Source: Synergistaceae bacterium (GTDB lineage Bacteria > Synergistota > Synergistia > Synergistales > Synergistaceae). From it: a DNA stretch of 13,435 nt. The notes beneath the pieces are model-generated. The model saw only the letters and a list, made by a program, of their open reading frames with translations. It ran no database searches and was not told the DNA's origin. Both the position numbers and the translations under genes were made by a program. This document shows, in pieces, positions 1-5,475 of this stretch. Location of the stretch: the NCBI GenBank assembly GCA_030531285.1, contig JAUNNW010000022.1, forward strand, positions 1 through 13,435. The letters run 5' to 3'. Position 1 is the stretch's first letter. The number at the start of each line of letters is the position of its first letter.

Positions 1-5
1 TTTTT

Positions 6-122
6 CCCGTCTTTTTCCTGTTTCCCCTCTTGACTTATCATAGATAGTCTGCGCTGCACTTCGTGCCCGCAGCAAGACAGGGATAAGAGCCGCAGGAAGA
101 CGGGGATTTTTTTCCGGCTTTT
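6..122 (+). terminator. Nested hairpin with T-tracts, probable + strand terminator
   Basis: The outermost stem pairs 6-13 with 97-104, continued by 17-20 with 93-96. Inside are shorter pairings: 34-39 with 82-87, 49-53 with 68-72, and 56-59 with 63-66. A run of seven T follows at about 107-113 and a second T-run lies at about 117-122. This fits an intrinsic terminator for a + strand gene beyond the left edge, although the full stem is long and interrupted. It could instead be a remnant of a palindromic repeat. Confidence 0.4.
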
Positions 123-145
123 TTCGCGTGACAATGTCCGCGGCG

Positions 146-178
146 TTGGTAAAATTTTCCGTTTTTTGTATTTATTAT
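146..178 (+). promoter_or_regulatory. Weak candidate promoter ahead of the structured region
   Basis: TTGGTA at 146-151 could be a -35 box. An AT-rich stretch at 169-181 offers several poor -10 candidates: TATTTA at 169-174 (17-base spacer), TATTAT at 173-178 and TATAGT at 176-181. None is a full consensus match. The call rests mainly on its position just upstream of the hairpin-rich region and the lack of any reading frame behind it. Confidence 0.25.
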
Positions 179-198
179 AGTAGAGGGGTGAGAAGGAT

Positions 199-610
199 AA
201 GGTCTTAAACGCTGCCGGCGTTATGTGCAGTACAATGACCTTTTCCGGCAAAATCTTTCTGAAACGGCTGCAAGACCTGCCGAGGTCTGTTTCTCAGCCG
301 TTTCTCGGCAGACAGATTTTGTTAAATCATTTCTCACGCATTACGTGATGCGCTCACCTTTGGTGGTAAGCCCGCTGCCCATACGGCTGCAGGGTTTAAG
401 CACTTCGGTAACGTTCTCCGGCGGAGTTCGGGCTTAAGCTCTTATACGCGAGGCCTCTGTGACCAAGGGTGTGGGCAGGGAAAGCAAGAGCCCTGCGGCT
501 TCGGAGGAAAATGAACGGTGCTCCCAGTAAGAAGTAATCCGAAGTGTAACAAAAAAAACAACAGGGGCAGATTGCCGAAACACAAGTTTCGGCAGTCAAG
601 CCCGCTGTTG
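199..610 (+). ncRNA. Candidate structured non-coding RNA of unknown family
   Basis: This stretch has no credible protein gene but many pairings. They are 199-204 with 237-242 (inner 208-212 with 218-222); 261-270 with 295-304, a perfect 10-bp stem (inner 273-278 with 283-288); and 367-374 with 429-436 (inner 375-378 with 389-392, and 416-419 with 423-426). Further on, 454-459 pairs with 502-507 around 475-480/491-496, and 559-568 pairs with 600-610 around 574-581/586-593. A weak promoter lies upstream and the terminator at 641-686 downstream. I looked for tmRNA, RNase P, SRP, 6S, T-box and cobalamin elements and could not match any. Strand is inferred from the promoter and terminator; hairpins alone do not settle it. 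It may be two or more elements. Confidence 0.35.
551..610 (-). terminator. Long hairpin followed by T8 on the minus strand
   Basis: Read on the minus strand, CAACAG and GGGC (610 to 600, with one bulged base) pair with GCCC and CTGTTG (568 to 559). The inner part is a perfect 8-bp hairpin, GCCGAAAC / GTTTCGGC, at 574-593 with a 4-base loop. Eight T follow directly (complement of 551-558). This is an intrinsic terminator in the minus direction. It lies behind the nitroreductase terminator, making a tandem stop, and it also blocks antisense reading into the structured region. Confidence 0.6.
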
Positions 611-616
611 AGTGTA

Positions 617-634
617 CCCGAAATTATTTTCGGG
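617..634. repeat. Small perfect hairpin between two terminators
   Basis: CCCGAAA at 617-623 pairs with TTTCGGG at 628-634 around a 4-base loop. Neither side is followed by a T-run, so it is not a terminator alone. It sits between the hairpins at 551-610 and 641-686. Confidence 0.4.
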
Positions 635-640
635 CAAATT

Positions 641-686
641 AAAAAACGGCTTGGGATTTTTTAAAATTTTCCCAAGCCGTTTTTTT
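641..686. terminator. Strong bidirectional intrinsic terminator
   Basis: The 16-base arm at 641-656 pairs perfectly with 670-685. Its core is CGGCTTGGGA / TCCCAAGCCG, flanked by an A-run on the left and a T-run on the right, so both directions end in U-tracts. The loop is 13 bases and AT-rich. On the minus strand it follows the stop codon of the nitroreductase gene directly. On the plus strand it would end any transcript from the structured region at 199-610. The arms share CGGCTTGG/CCAAGCCG with the terminator at 13340-13375. Confidence 0.85.
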
Positions 687-1200
687 ACCATTTGTTGAAA
701 TGCACTCTTGCCTCGTTTATTTCTCCGTGAGGCTCTTTTTCTTCGTCAGGATATCCGATTGCGGCAATGCCGACTATGCGTATTTCAGACGGAACTTCAA
801 GGATTTCGCGGACTTTGTTTTCCCTGTCTTCGCGGGCAAGTATTCCGAGCCATACTGAGCCAAGTCCCAATGATTTTGCGGCAACAAGTATATTTTCTAT
901 TGCCGCCGAGGCATCTTCTTCCCAAAGAACAAGTTCTTCGGCGCCCCGCTTTGTTTCGGAACAGACCGCTATGCAGAGCGGCGCCTGATACAGCATTTTT
1001 CCGTATTGCAGATTATCTGCAAGCGTATCCAGTATTTTTCTGTCTTCTACAACAACAAAATCAGTACCTCGCTGGTTTTTTGCAGACGGGGCGGCAAAAG
1101 CCGCTTTAAGCAGCAGTTTTTTGCAGTCTTCCGAAACGGCTTTGTCAGTAAATTTGCGAATGCTTCTGCGTCCGAGTATTGAGTTTAATGTTTCGTTCAT
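685..1200 (-). CDS. Nitroreductase-family FMN oxidoreductase
   Basis: A complete 171-residue protein of the short nitroreductase-like type, which normally binds FMN and uses NAD(P)H to reduce nitro compounds, quinones or flavins; the substrate cannot be told from sequence. Visible family features are the N-terminal RRSIRKF motif (residues 11-17, phosphate contacts to FMN), PSAKNQ at 38-43, the AAKSLGLGSVWLG helix region at about 107-119, and the C-terminal AIGYPDE segment at 147-153. It should be cytosolic and dimeric. The ATG start has GGAGG eight bases upstream. It follows the Lrp-type regulator by 16 bases, so the two probably form one transcript under control of that regulator. The stop runs into the terminator at 641-686. 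The family call is firm; the substrate is unknown. Confidence 0.9.
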   Translation of the reverse strand: MNETLNSILGRRSIRKFTDKAVSEDCKKLLLKAAFAAPSAKNQRGTDFVVVEDRKILDTLADNLQYGKMLYQAPLCIAVCSETKRGAEELVLWEEDASAAIENILVAAKSLGLGSVWLGILAREDRENKVREILEVPSEIRIVGIAAIGYPDEEKEPHGEINEARVHFNKW

Positions 1201-1216
1201 TTATTATACCTCCGTT

Positions 1217-1669
1217 TTATGCCGGCACGATTACTCTGCCGCTTATTGGTGAAGACAGCGCGATTGAGGTCGTGGATATGCCGCAGTCGGCAAATTTTGT
1301 AACTATGCTTTCAAGGTCTGACACAGAGGCTACAACAACTTTAAGCATTACTCCGTCGCTGCCCGTCAAATGATGACACTCAAGCACTTCCGGCAGCGTT
1401 TGCGCTATGTCGTCTGCTTTTGCAAGATATGCAGCGGACGAATTAAGGCGTATGAACGCCATAATTGAGTATCCAACCTTTAAAGGATTTACAACAGCGC
1501 TGTAACCTGTGATAATTCCCGCCCTTTCAAGTTTTCTCACTCTGTCTGCGACAGCGGGAGAAGAAAGTCCCGTTCTGCGCGCAAGTTCATTAAAAGAAAT
1601 CCTTGCGTCTTCCTGCAAAATTTTGACTATTTCTCTTCCTTTTTCGTCTAACAGTCTGCTGTTGTTCAA
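1217..1669 (-). CDS. Lrp/AsnC-family transcriptional regulator
   Basis: A 150-residue DNA-binding regulator of the feast/famine family. The N-terminal half is a winged helix-turn-helix (about residues 10-60) with the usual ILQEDARISFNELARR and LSSPAVADRVRKLERAGII stretches. The C-terminal half is the ligand-binding RAM domain, with the GSDGVMLKVVV strand near residues 100-110. Such proteins form dimers to octamers and sense amino acids. The reading frame extends to a GTG at 1678. I prefer the TTG at 1669, because AAGGAAGG at 1678-1685 lies eight bases before it, whereas this same sequence abuts the GTG. It leads a two-gene unit with the nitroreductase. The promoter upstream has an inverted repeat around its -10 box, pointing to autoregulation. 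Confidence 0.88.
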   Translation of the reverse strand: MNNSRLLDEKGREIVKILQEDARISFNELARRTGLSSPAVADRVRKLERAGIITGYSAVVNPLKVGYSIMAFIRLNSSAAYLAKADDIAQTLPEVLECHHLTGSDGVMLKVVVASVSDLESIVTKFADCGISTTSIALSSPISGRVIVPA

Positions 1670-1677
1670 GCTAAACA

Positions 1678-1685
1678 CCTTCCTT
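1678..1685 (-). promoter_or_regulatory. Ribosome binding site that decides the lrp-type gene start
   Basis: AAGGAAGG on the minus strand is eight bases from the TTG at 1669. It directly abuts the upstream GTG at 1678, which is too close for normal initiation there. Confidence 0.5.
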
Positions 1686-1692
1686 GTTTTTT

Positions 1693-1724
1693 AGCATTCT
1701 CTGGATATATTTTAATTGAATGCT
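1693..1724. promoter_or_regulatory. Inverted repeat around the -10 box, candidate Lrp-type operator
   Basis: AGCATTC at 1693-1699 and its exact complement GAATGCT at 1718-1724 are 25 bases apart (start to start), so they face the same side of the helix to a first approximation. The -10 box at 1709-1714 lies between them. A partial third copy, GAATGC, is at 1769-1774. Autorepression by the adjacent Lrp/AsnC protein is the natural reading. This is inference from position; no site consensus for this protein is known to me. Confidence 0.45.
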
Positions 1725-1737
1725 TTAAAATTGAAAA
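1709..1737 (-). promoter_or_regulatory. Sigma-70-type promoter for the regulator-nitroreductase unit
   Basis: On the minus strand, TTTTCA (complement of 1732-1737) is separated by 17 bases from TAAAAT (complement of 1709-1714), matching four and five of six consensus positions. The start site would fall near 1700, about 30 bases before the TTG start codon. Confidence 0.55.
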
Positions 1738-1801
1738 GTATTTTTAGAGTTTATGTTAAAAAAGCACGGAATGCAATGAAACAAAAGAGAGCCCGCTGAC
1801 A

Positions 1802-1828
1802 AAAACACCCCGCAAAGCAGGGTGTTTT
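1802..1828 (-). terminator. Intrinsic terminator after the OmpH-like gene
   Basis: AAAACACCC at 1802-1810 pairs perfectly with GGGTGTTTT at 1820-1828 around a 9-base loop. Read on the minus strand it follows the OmpH-like stop codon by 17 bases and ends in a T-run. It separates the secretion cluster from the regulator-nitroreductase unit. Confidence 0.8.
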
Positions 1829-1845
1829 CATAATGCCGTATTGCG

Positions 1846-2241
1846 TTATTTTTTCAGTTCGGCAATAACGTCCTGGGTAATATCCGTACCACCGTACATA
1901 ACGGTCGCTGCCGCATGCACCATGCCAAGTTTTTTCGCTTTGGCCACTTTAGCGATTGCGGCGCGAACATCGCTGAGGATGGGGCTCATAAGTTTCTGTT
2001 CTTCCTGCACAAGCTGCTGCTGTGCTTCCTGTGCAAGCTGCTGCTGTTTGGTCTTGTCTTTTTCAGCGCGGATTGCCGTTTCCTTCTGCTGTGCAAGTGT
2101 TGCAAGCTGCTGACGTGCCTGTACAAATTTCGGATAGTTCGCAAGAACCGCGTCCGCATTAACAAGACCGTCTGCGGCAAATGCCGCCCCTGCGCCGAAC
2201 ACCGCAAAAATTGCCGCAAGTATAAATACTGCCTTTTTCAC
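1846..2241 (-). CDS. OmpH/Skp-family periplasmic protein
   Basis: A 131-residue secreted protein. Residues 1-22 form a Sec signal peptide ending AFA, with cleavage expected before ADG. The mature start LVNADAVLANYPKF matches the usual OmpH opening. A long charged, Gln-rich coiled-coil segment covers about 40-85, and the end VMYGGTDITQDVIAELKK is the family's typical terminus. Skp in E. coli is a trimeric chaperone that carries unfolded outer-membrane proteins across the periplasm; this homologue is a little shorter. The GTG start has GGAGG nine bases upstream. It follows gspG by 91 bases, has its own candidate promoter in that gap and is closed by the terminator at 1802-1828. It may help the secretin or secreted substrates, but its general chaperone role is the safer guess. 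Confidence 0.85.
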   Translation of the reverse strand: MKKAVFILAAIFAVFGAGAAFAADGLVNADAVLANYPKFVQARQQLATLAQQKETAIRAEKDKTKQQQLAQEAQQQLVQEEQKLMSPILSDVRAAIAKVAKAKKLGMVHAAATVMYGGTDITQDVIAELKK

Positions 2242-2285
2242 TATGTAACGCCTCCTTTCAGATATTTATCTCCTAACACACTGAC

Positions 2286-2314
2286 ATTCTAACCTTAAAT
2301 CGCATGAAATGCAA
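2286..2314 (-). promoter_or_regulatory. Candidate promoter for the OmpH-like gene
   Basis: On the minus strand TTGCAT (complement of 2309-2314) lies 17 bases from TAGAAT (complement of 2286-2291). The -10 matches five of six positions; the -35 matches only TTG. It would start transcription near 2279, giving a leader of about 40 bases. No terminator is visible between gspG and this site, so read-through from the gsp unit is also possible. Confidence 0.45.
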
Positions 2315-2332
2315 TCCGGTAAAATTACTGAT

Positions 2333-2752
2333 TTATTCCCAGTTGTTAATATCTCTGGCGTTTCCTTCTCCGCCTTCGGCGCCGTCAGAGCCGTAAGATA
2401 TTATGTCAAAATCTCCGTGCTGCCCGGGGCAGATGTAGATAAATTCTCTTCCCCACGCGTCTTTGGGAACTTTTTTCATATAGCCGCCCTGCTTGTAGTT
2501 CATGGCTTCGGGAGGCAGTGCCGGAGCTTTTACGAGAGCCGCAAGTCCCTGCTCTGTTGTGGGGAAAAAGCCGTTGTCAAGCTGGAAAAGCCCAAGTACT
2601 TGCTCAAGCTGCGAAATCTGAATTTTTGTCGTTTTAATTTTCGCTTCGTCGCTCTGACCGATCAAACGAGGTCCCACAAGCGCCGAAAGCATACCGATAA
2701 TTACAACGACAATCATGATTTCAATTAACGTAAAACCGCTGTGTCTTTTCAT
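2333..2752 (-). CDS. gspG: Type II secretion major pseudopilin GspG
   Basis: A 139-residue prepilin-like protein, the main subunit of the T2SS pseudopilus that pushes substrates through the secretin. The short leader MKRHSG ends in the Gly cut by prepilin peptidase. The mature protein starts FTLIE with Glu at +5, followed by the hydrophobic helix IMIVVVIIGMLSALVGP. Diagnostic GspG features follow: FFPTTEQGLAALV near residues 62-74, a PKDAWGREFIY stretch near 96-106, and the C-terminal HGDFDIISYGSDGAEGGEG loop, the calcium-binding region in known GspG structures. The ATG has GGAGG upstream. It is the last gsp gene of the unit, 70 bases after gspF. No prepilin peptidase gene lies nearby. Confidence 0.97.
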   Translation of the reverse strand: MKRHSGFTLIEIMIVVVIIGMLSALVGPRLIGQSDEAKIKTTKIQISQLEQVLGLFQLDNGFFPTTEQGLAALVKAPALPPEAMNYKQGGYMKKVPKDAWGREFIYICPGQHGDFDIISYGSDGAEGGEGNARDINNWE

Positions 2753-2822
2753 TCTGCAACCTCCGTTATATTTAAAAAATCAGTACAACACACACTTAAC
2801 CGGATAAACTTGGTTGTCCTCC

Positions 2823-3989
2823 TTACATTCCTGCCAACGATGACAAATCAAATATCGGCAGCAACACCGCTATAACCACAAAGCCGACCAAAACACCCAT
2901 TACAAGAATTATAGCAGGTTCTGCCAGCGCAGCCCAGCGTTCCATTGAATTTTTTGCGTATTCCCAGCAGCTTGCGCCGAGTCTGATTAAACTGTCCGGC
3001 AAATCCGCGCCCGATTCTCCTACGCGAACGACAGTTACAAGTTCTTCGGGGAAGCTGCCTTCTTTTTCAAGTCCCTGCGAAAATCGGTAACCTTGCTTTA
3101 TTTGTTCCGCCACATTTTCCAGCCGCCCTTTGACAGCATCAAGCGGAGCCGTAAGTTGCAGCGCGGTTACAAGCGGTATGCCTGCTTTTGTCAACGTTCC
3201 TGTCTGAGAAAATATCATCGCAAACGCAAGATTGTTTTTTATGTCTTTAAAGAACGGCAACGATATTTTTTTATCGTGTTTCCAAAACCAATATCCGGCA
3301 AGCAATGCCGCGGCAAGTACAGGAAGGACTGCCATCCTCACGGCACGAGACAGCGCAATCAAAAGTTTCGTTATAAAAGGCAGTTCTGCCCCTGACTGCA
3401 CCACAATTTCCGTAAGTTTAGGAACAACAAAAGAGAGCAGAAAAATCACTACTCCAAGCCCGACAAACAGCATAAGCAGCGGATAGGTGAGCGATGATTT
3501 TATTTTTCTGCGCAGAGATATTTCGTTAGCAAACAACTCAGAGGCCCGCTCCAGCAGTTCGGCAAGCGATGCCGATTTTTCGCCGCTTTCAACCATTCCC
3601 ACAAGGCTGTCTCTAAATACGCCGAGTTCCTGCATTGAAGCAGCCAATGATTTTCCTCCTTCAACAGATTCGCGGAGCTTAATATAAACGGGCTTTAGCG
3701 TTTTATCCCGTGTCTGTTTTTGAAGCAATCCAAGTATTTCAGTAAGCGGAAGTCCGCTGCGCATAAAGGAGCATACCGTGGCGCAGAAAAGCTGCTGTTC
3801 AGGGAGAGTAAGCCTGCGTTTCTTTTTGTTGAAAAAGTTTTTTTTCGCCGCCGTTTCCTCTTTGACGGATATTACAATGCTATTTTGCGCGGCAAATTCC
3901 CTGAGCAGTTCGTTTTCGCCCGATGCTTCGCGGTGCAGAACTTTTCTTTCGCCTTTTTCGGTATATATTTCAGCTTTATAGAACGGCAA
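2823..3989 (-). CDS. gspF: Type II secretion inner-membrane platform protein GspF
   Basis: A 388-residue polytopic protein with two repeated GspF/PilC cytoplasmic domains, about residues 64-187 and 255-376. Both repeats carry the family's short motifs: MRSGLPLTE (76-84) with GMVESGEKSASL (131-142) in the first, and TKAGIPLVTAL (267-277) with VRVGESGADLPDSL (321-334) in the second. Three membrane helices lie at about 170-189, 218-236 and 358-378. GspF sits at the centre of the platform and contacts the ATPase GspE. The start is TTG at 3987-3989, backed by GGGGAGG eight bases upstream inside the end of gspE. The gene follows gspE by three bases, so the two are translated together. Confidence 0.96.
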   Translation of the reverse strand: MPFYKAEIYTEKGERKVLHREASGENELLREFAAQNSIVISVKEETAAKKNFFNKKKRRLTLPEQQLFCATVCSFMRSGLPLTEILGLLQKQTRDKTLKPVYIKLRESVEGGKSLAASMQELGVFRDSLVGMVESGEKSASLAELLERASELFANEISLRRKIKSSLTYPLLMLFVGLGVVIFLLSFVVPKLTEIVVQSGAELPFITKLLIALSRAVRMAVLPVLAAALLAGYWFWKHDKKISLPFFKDIKNNLAFAMIFSQTGTLTKAGIPLVTALQLTAPLDAVKGRLENVAEQIKQGYRFSQGLEKEGSFPEELVTVVRVGESGADLPDSLIRLGASCWEYAKNSMERWAALAEPAIILVMGVLVGFVVIAVLLPIFDLSSLAGM

Positions 3990-3992
3990 ACC

Positions 3993-5471
3993 TTATGCCT
4001 CCCCAACTACGCGGAGCATTTCTTCCTGTGTCGTCTCTCCGTTTTTGACAGCCTCTATACCCAACTCAAAGAGCGTACGGAATCCTTGCGTGCGCGCAAT
4101 CTTACGAAGCTCTCCGGCAGCTGCCCCGCGGGCAATGGCTTCGCGGATTTCCGGTGTTATGTTAAACTGTTCATACAGCCCGATACGTCCATGGTAGCCG
4201 GTATAAGCGCATCTATCGCAGCCACGCCCTCGTTTTGCCTTTGTTATTCCTGCTTCTCTGACAATTCCCCATGTTTCTGTTTCTTCCGCGCAATACGGAC
4301 ACACGCGGCGAACAAGCCTCTGCGCCACTACGGCGAGCAAAGATCCTGCGGCAAGATACGGCTCAATACCCATGTCAGTCAGCCGCGTGACTGCGGAAAC
4401 AGAATCGTTCGTGTGCAACGTTGAAAGAACGAGGTGCCCAGTGAGTGATGACTGTATTCCTATATGCGCCGTTTCAAAATCGCGCATTTCGCCTATCATG
4501 ATTATGTCAGGGTCTTGGCGGAGTATGGAGCGGAGTGTGGCGGCAAATGTCAGCCCTGCCTTTTCGTTGACCTGAACCTGCCCAACACCAGGAAGATCAT
4601 ATTCTATCGGGTCTTCTACCGTAATTATATTTACCTCAGGCCGCGCCAGCGCCTGCAAAATTGCGTAAAGAGAAGTGCTTTTCCCGCTTCCGGTAGGCCC
4701 CGTAAAGAGTATCATTCCGTTAGGGCGGCGTATAATTTTTTCCAGTTCTGCTCTTTCTCGCGGCTTCATTCCCAAATCTTCAAGCGTCAGAAGCCCCCTA
4801 GCCTTGTCAAGCAAGCGCAGGACAAGCCTTTCGCCGTGCTGCGTCGGCAACGAACTTACGCGTATGTCAACCATGCGCTCTCCCGCTGATATTCCTATTC
4901 GTCCGTCCTGCGGCACAAAACGTTCTGCAATGTCCATACCTGCCATAACCTTGATACGGCTGGTGAACGGAGCCTGATGTCCTTTGGACAGCGTATATTT
5001 GTCATGCAACACCCCGTCAGTGCGGTAACGCACCACAAGTTTATCTTCATAAGGCTCAGCATGTATATCCGTGGCGCGCTCCTTAAGCGCTTCCATTAGG
5101 ATTCCGTTCACAAGGCGCACAACAGGCGCGTCAACGGCATCGCTCATAACCTCTTGGCGAACAAGCGCTGAAAGGTCTTCAACCTCCTCAATTTCATTCA
5201 GCGTTGAGTCAGCAACGCCGCTTTTAAGGTCGTACAATTCTTCCGTAAGTTTCTGCAATTCATCTTCCGAAACATACTCCGGCTTTACGGAGCATCCTGC
5301 AGCAGAGGCAAAAATCTGCGCAGAAACAAGAGCTGACACATTTGCAAGGGCAACAGTCAACCGGCCGCCGTTTTTTTCAAGCGGCAGAAACCCTCCGTCG
5401 CGGAGAGCGTCAAGGCTTACTCCGTCCGGTATCAGTTCAAGTATTTTTTCAGCCTGAACGTTTTTGCCCAT
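3993..5471 (-). CDS. gspE: Type II secretion ATPase GspE
   Basis: A 492-residue secretion ATPase that powers pseudopilus assembly from the cytoplasmic face. The N-terminal domain (about 1-80) is the part that normally binds GspL. The catalytic domain has Walker A GPTGSGKS (258-265), the Asp box TVEDPIEY (284-291), a Walker B region IIMIGEMRD (323-331) and the His box LVLSTLHTND (347-356). A zinc-type four-cysteine module is intact: CPYC at 391-394 and CDRC at 418-421. This module is typical of GspE and the T4P relative PilB. Linkage to gspC/L/M/K fixes it as GspE. The ATG start is four bases after the gspD stop and has a purine-rich site upstream. Confidence 0.97.
   Translation of the reverse strand: MGKNVQAEKILELIPDGVSLDALRDGGFLPLEKNGGRLTVALANVSALVSAQIFASAAGCSVKPEYVSEDELQKLTEELYDLKSGVADSTLNEIEEVEDLSALVRQEVMSDAVDAPVVRLVNGILMEALKERATDIHAEPYEDKLVVRYRTDGVLHDKYTLSKGHQAPFTSRIKVMAGMDIAERFVPQDGRIGISAGERMVDIRVSSLPTQHGERLVLRLLDKARGLLTLEDLGMKPRERAELEKIIRRPNGMILFTGPTGSGKSTSLYAILQALARPEVNIITVEDPIEYDLPGVGQVQVNEKAGLTFAATLRSILRQDPDIIMIGEMRDFETAHIGIQSSLTGHLVLSTLHTNDSVSAVTRLTDMGIEPYLAAGSLLAVVAQRLVRRVCPYCAEETETWGIVREAGITKAKRGRGCDRCAYTGYHGRIGLYEQFNITPEIREAIARGAAAGELRKIARTQGFRTLFELGIEAVKNGETTQEEMLRVVGEA
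3998..4004 (-). promoter_or_regulatory. Ribosome binding site for the TTG start of gspF
   Basis: GGGGAGG on the minus strand lies eight bases before the TTG at 3989, within the last codons of gspE. This near-perfect site is the main reason to accept the TTG start. Confidence 0.7.
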
Positions 5472-5475
5472 TATA

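Noticed and set aside
271..284. Similarity to the cobalamin riboswitch B12 box (AGACCTGCCG)
   Set aside because: The short word is explained by the AGACCT/AGGTCT hairpin. The other conserved riboswitch blocks are missing upstream, and no corrinoid gene follows on the plus strand.
225..437. A 70-residue open frame on the plus strand in the left region
   Set aside because: No family resemblance and no good ribosome binding site; it overlaps the strongest hairpins, so the sequence seems constrained for structure and not for protein.
460..530. Faint likeness to RNase P RNA (AAGGGTG, AAGAGC and GAGGAAA words)
   Set aside because: The words are in the wrong order and the universal GAGGAAAGTCC core is not present, so calling rnpB is not supportable.
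396..599. A 67-residue open frame on the minus strand in the left region
   Set aside because: Odd Cys/Ser/Arg-rich composition without recognisable domain; it overlaps the hairpins at 367-436 and 551-610.
2753..2822. Possible promoter or tiny gene between gspF and gspG
   Set aside because: The AT-rich gap has no well-spaced -35/-10 pair, and the short frames have no distinguishing features.
3720..4424. A 234-residue plus-strand frame opposite gspE and gspF
   Set aside because: It is antisense to two well-supported genes, has unlikely composition and no family features.
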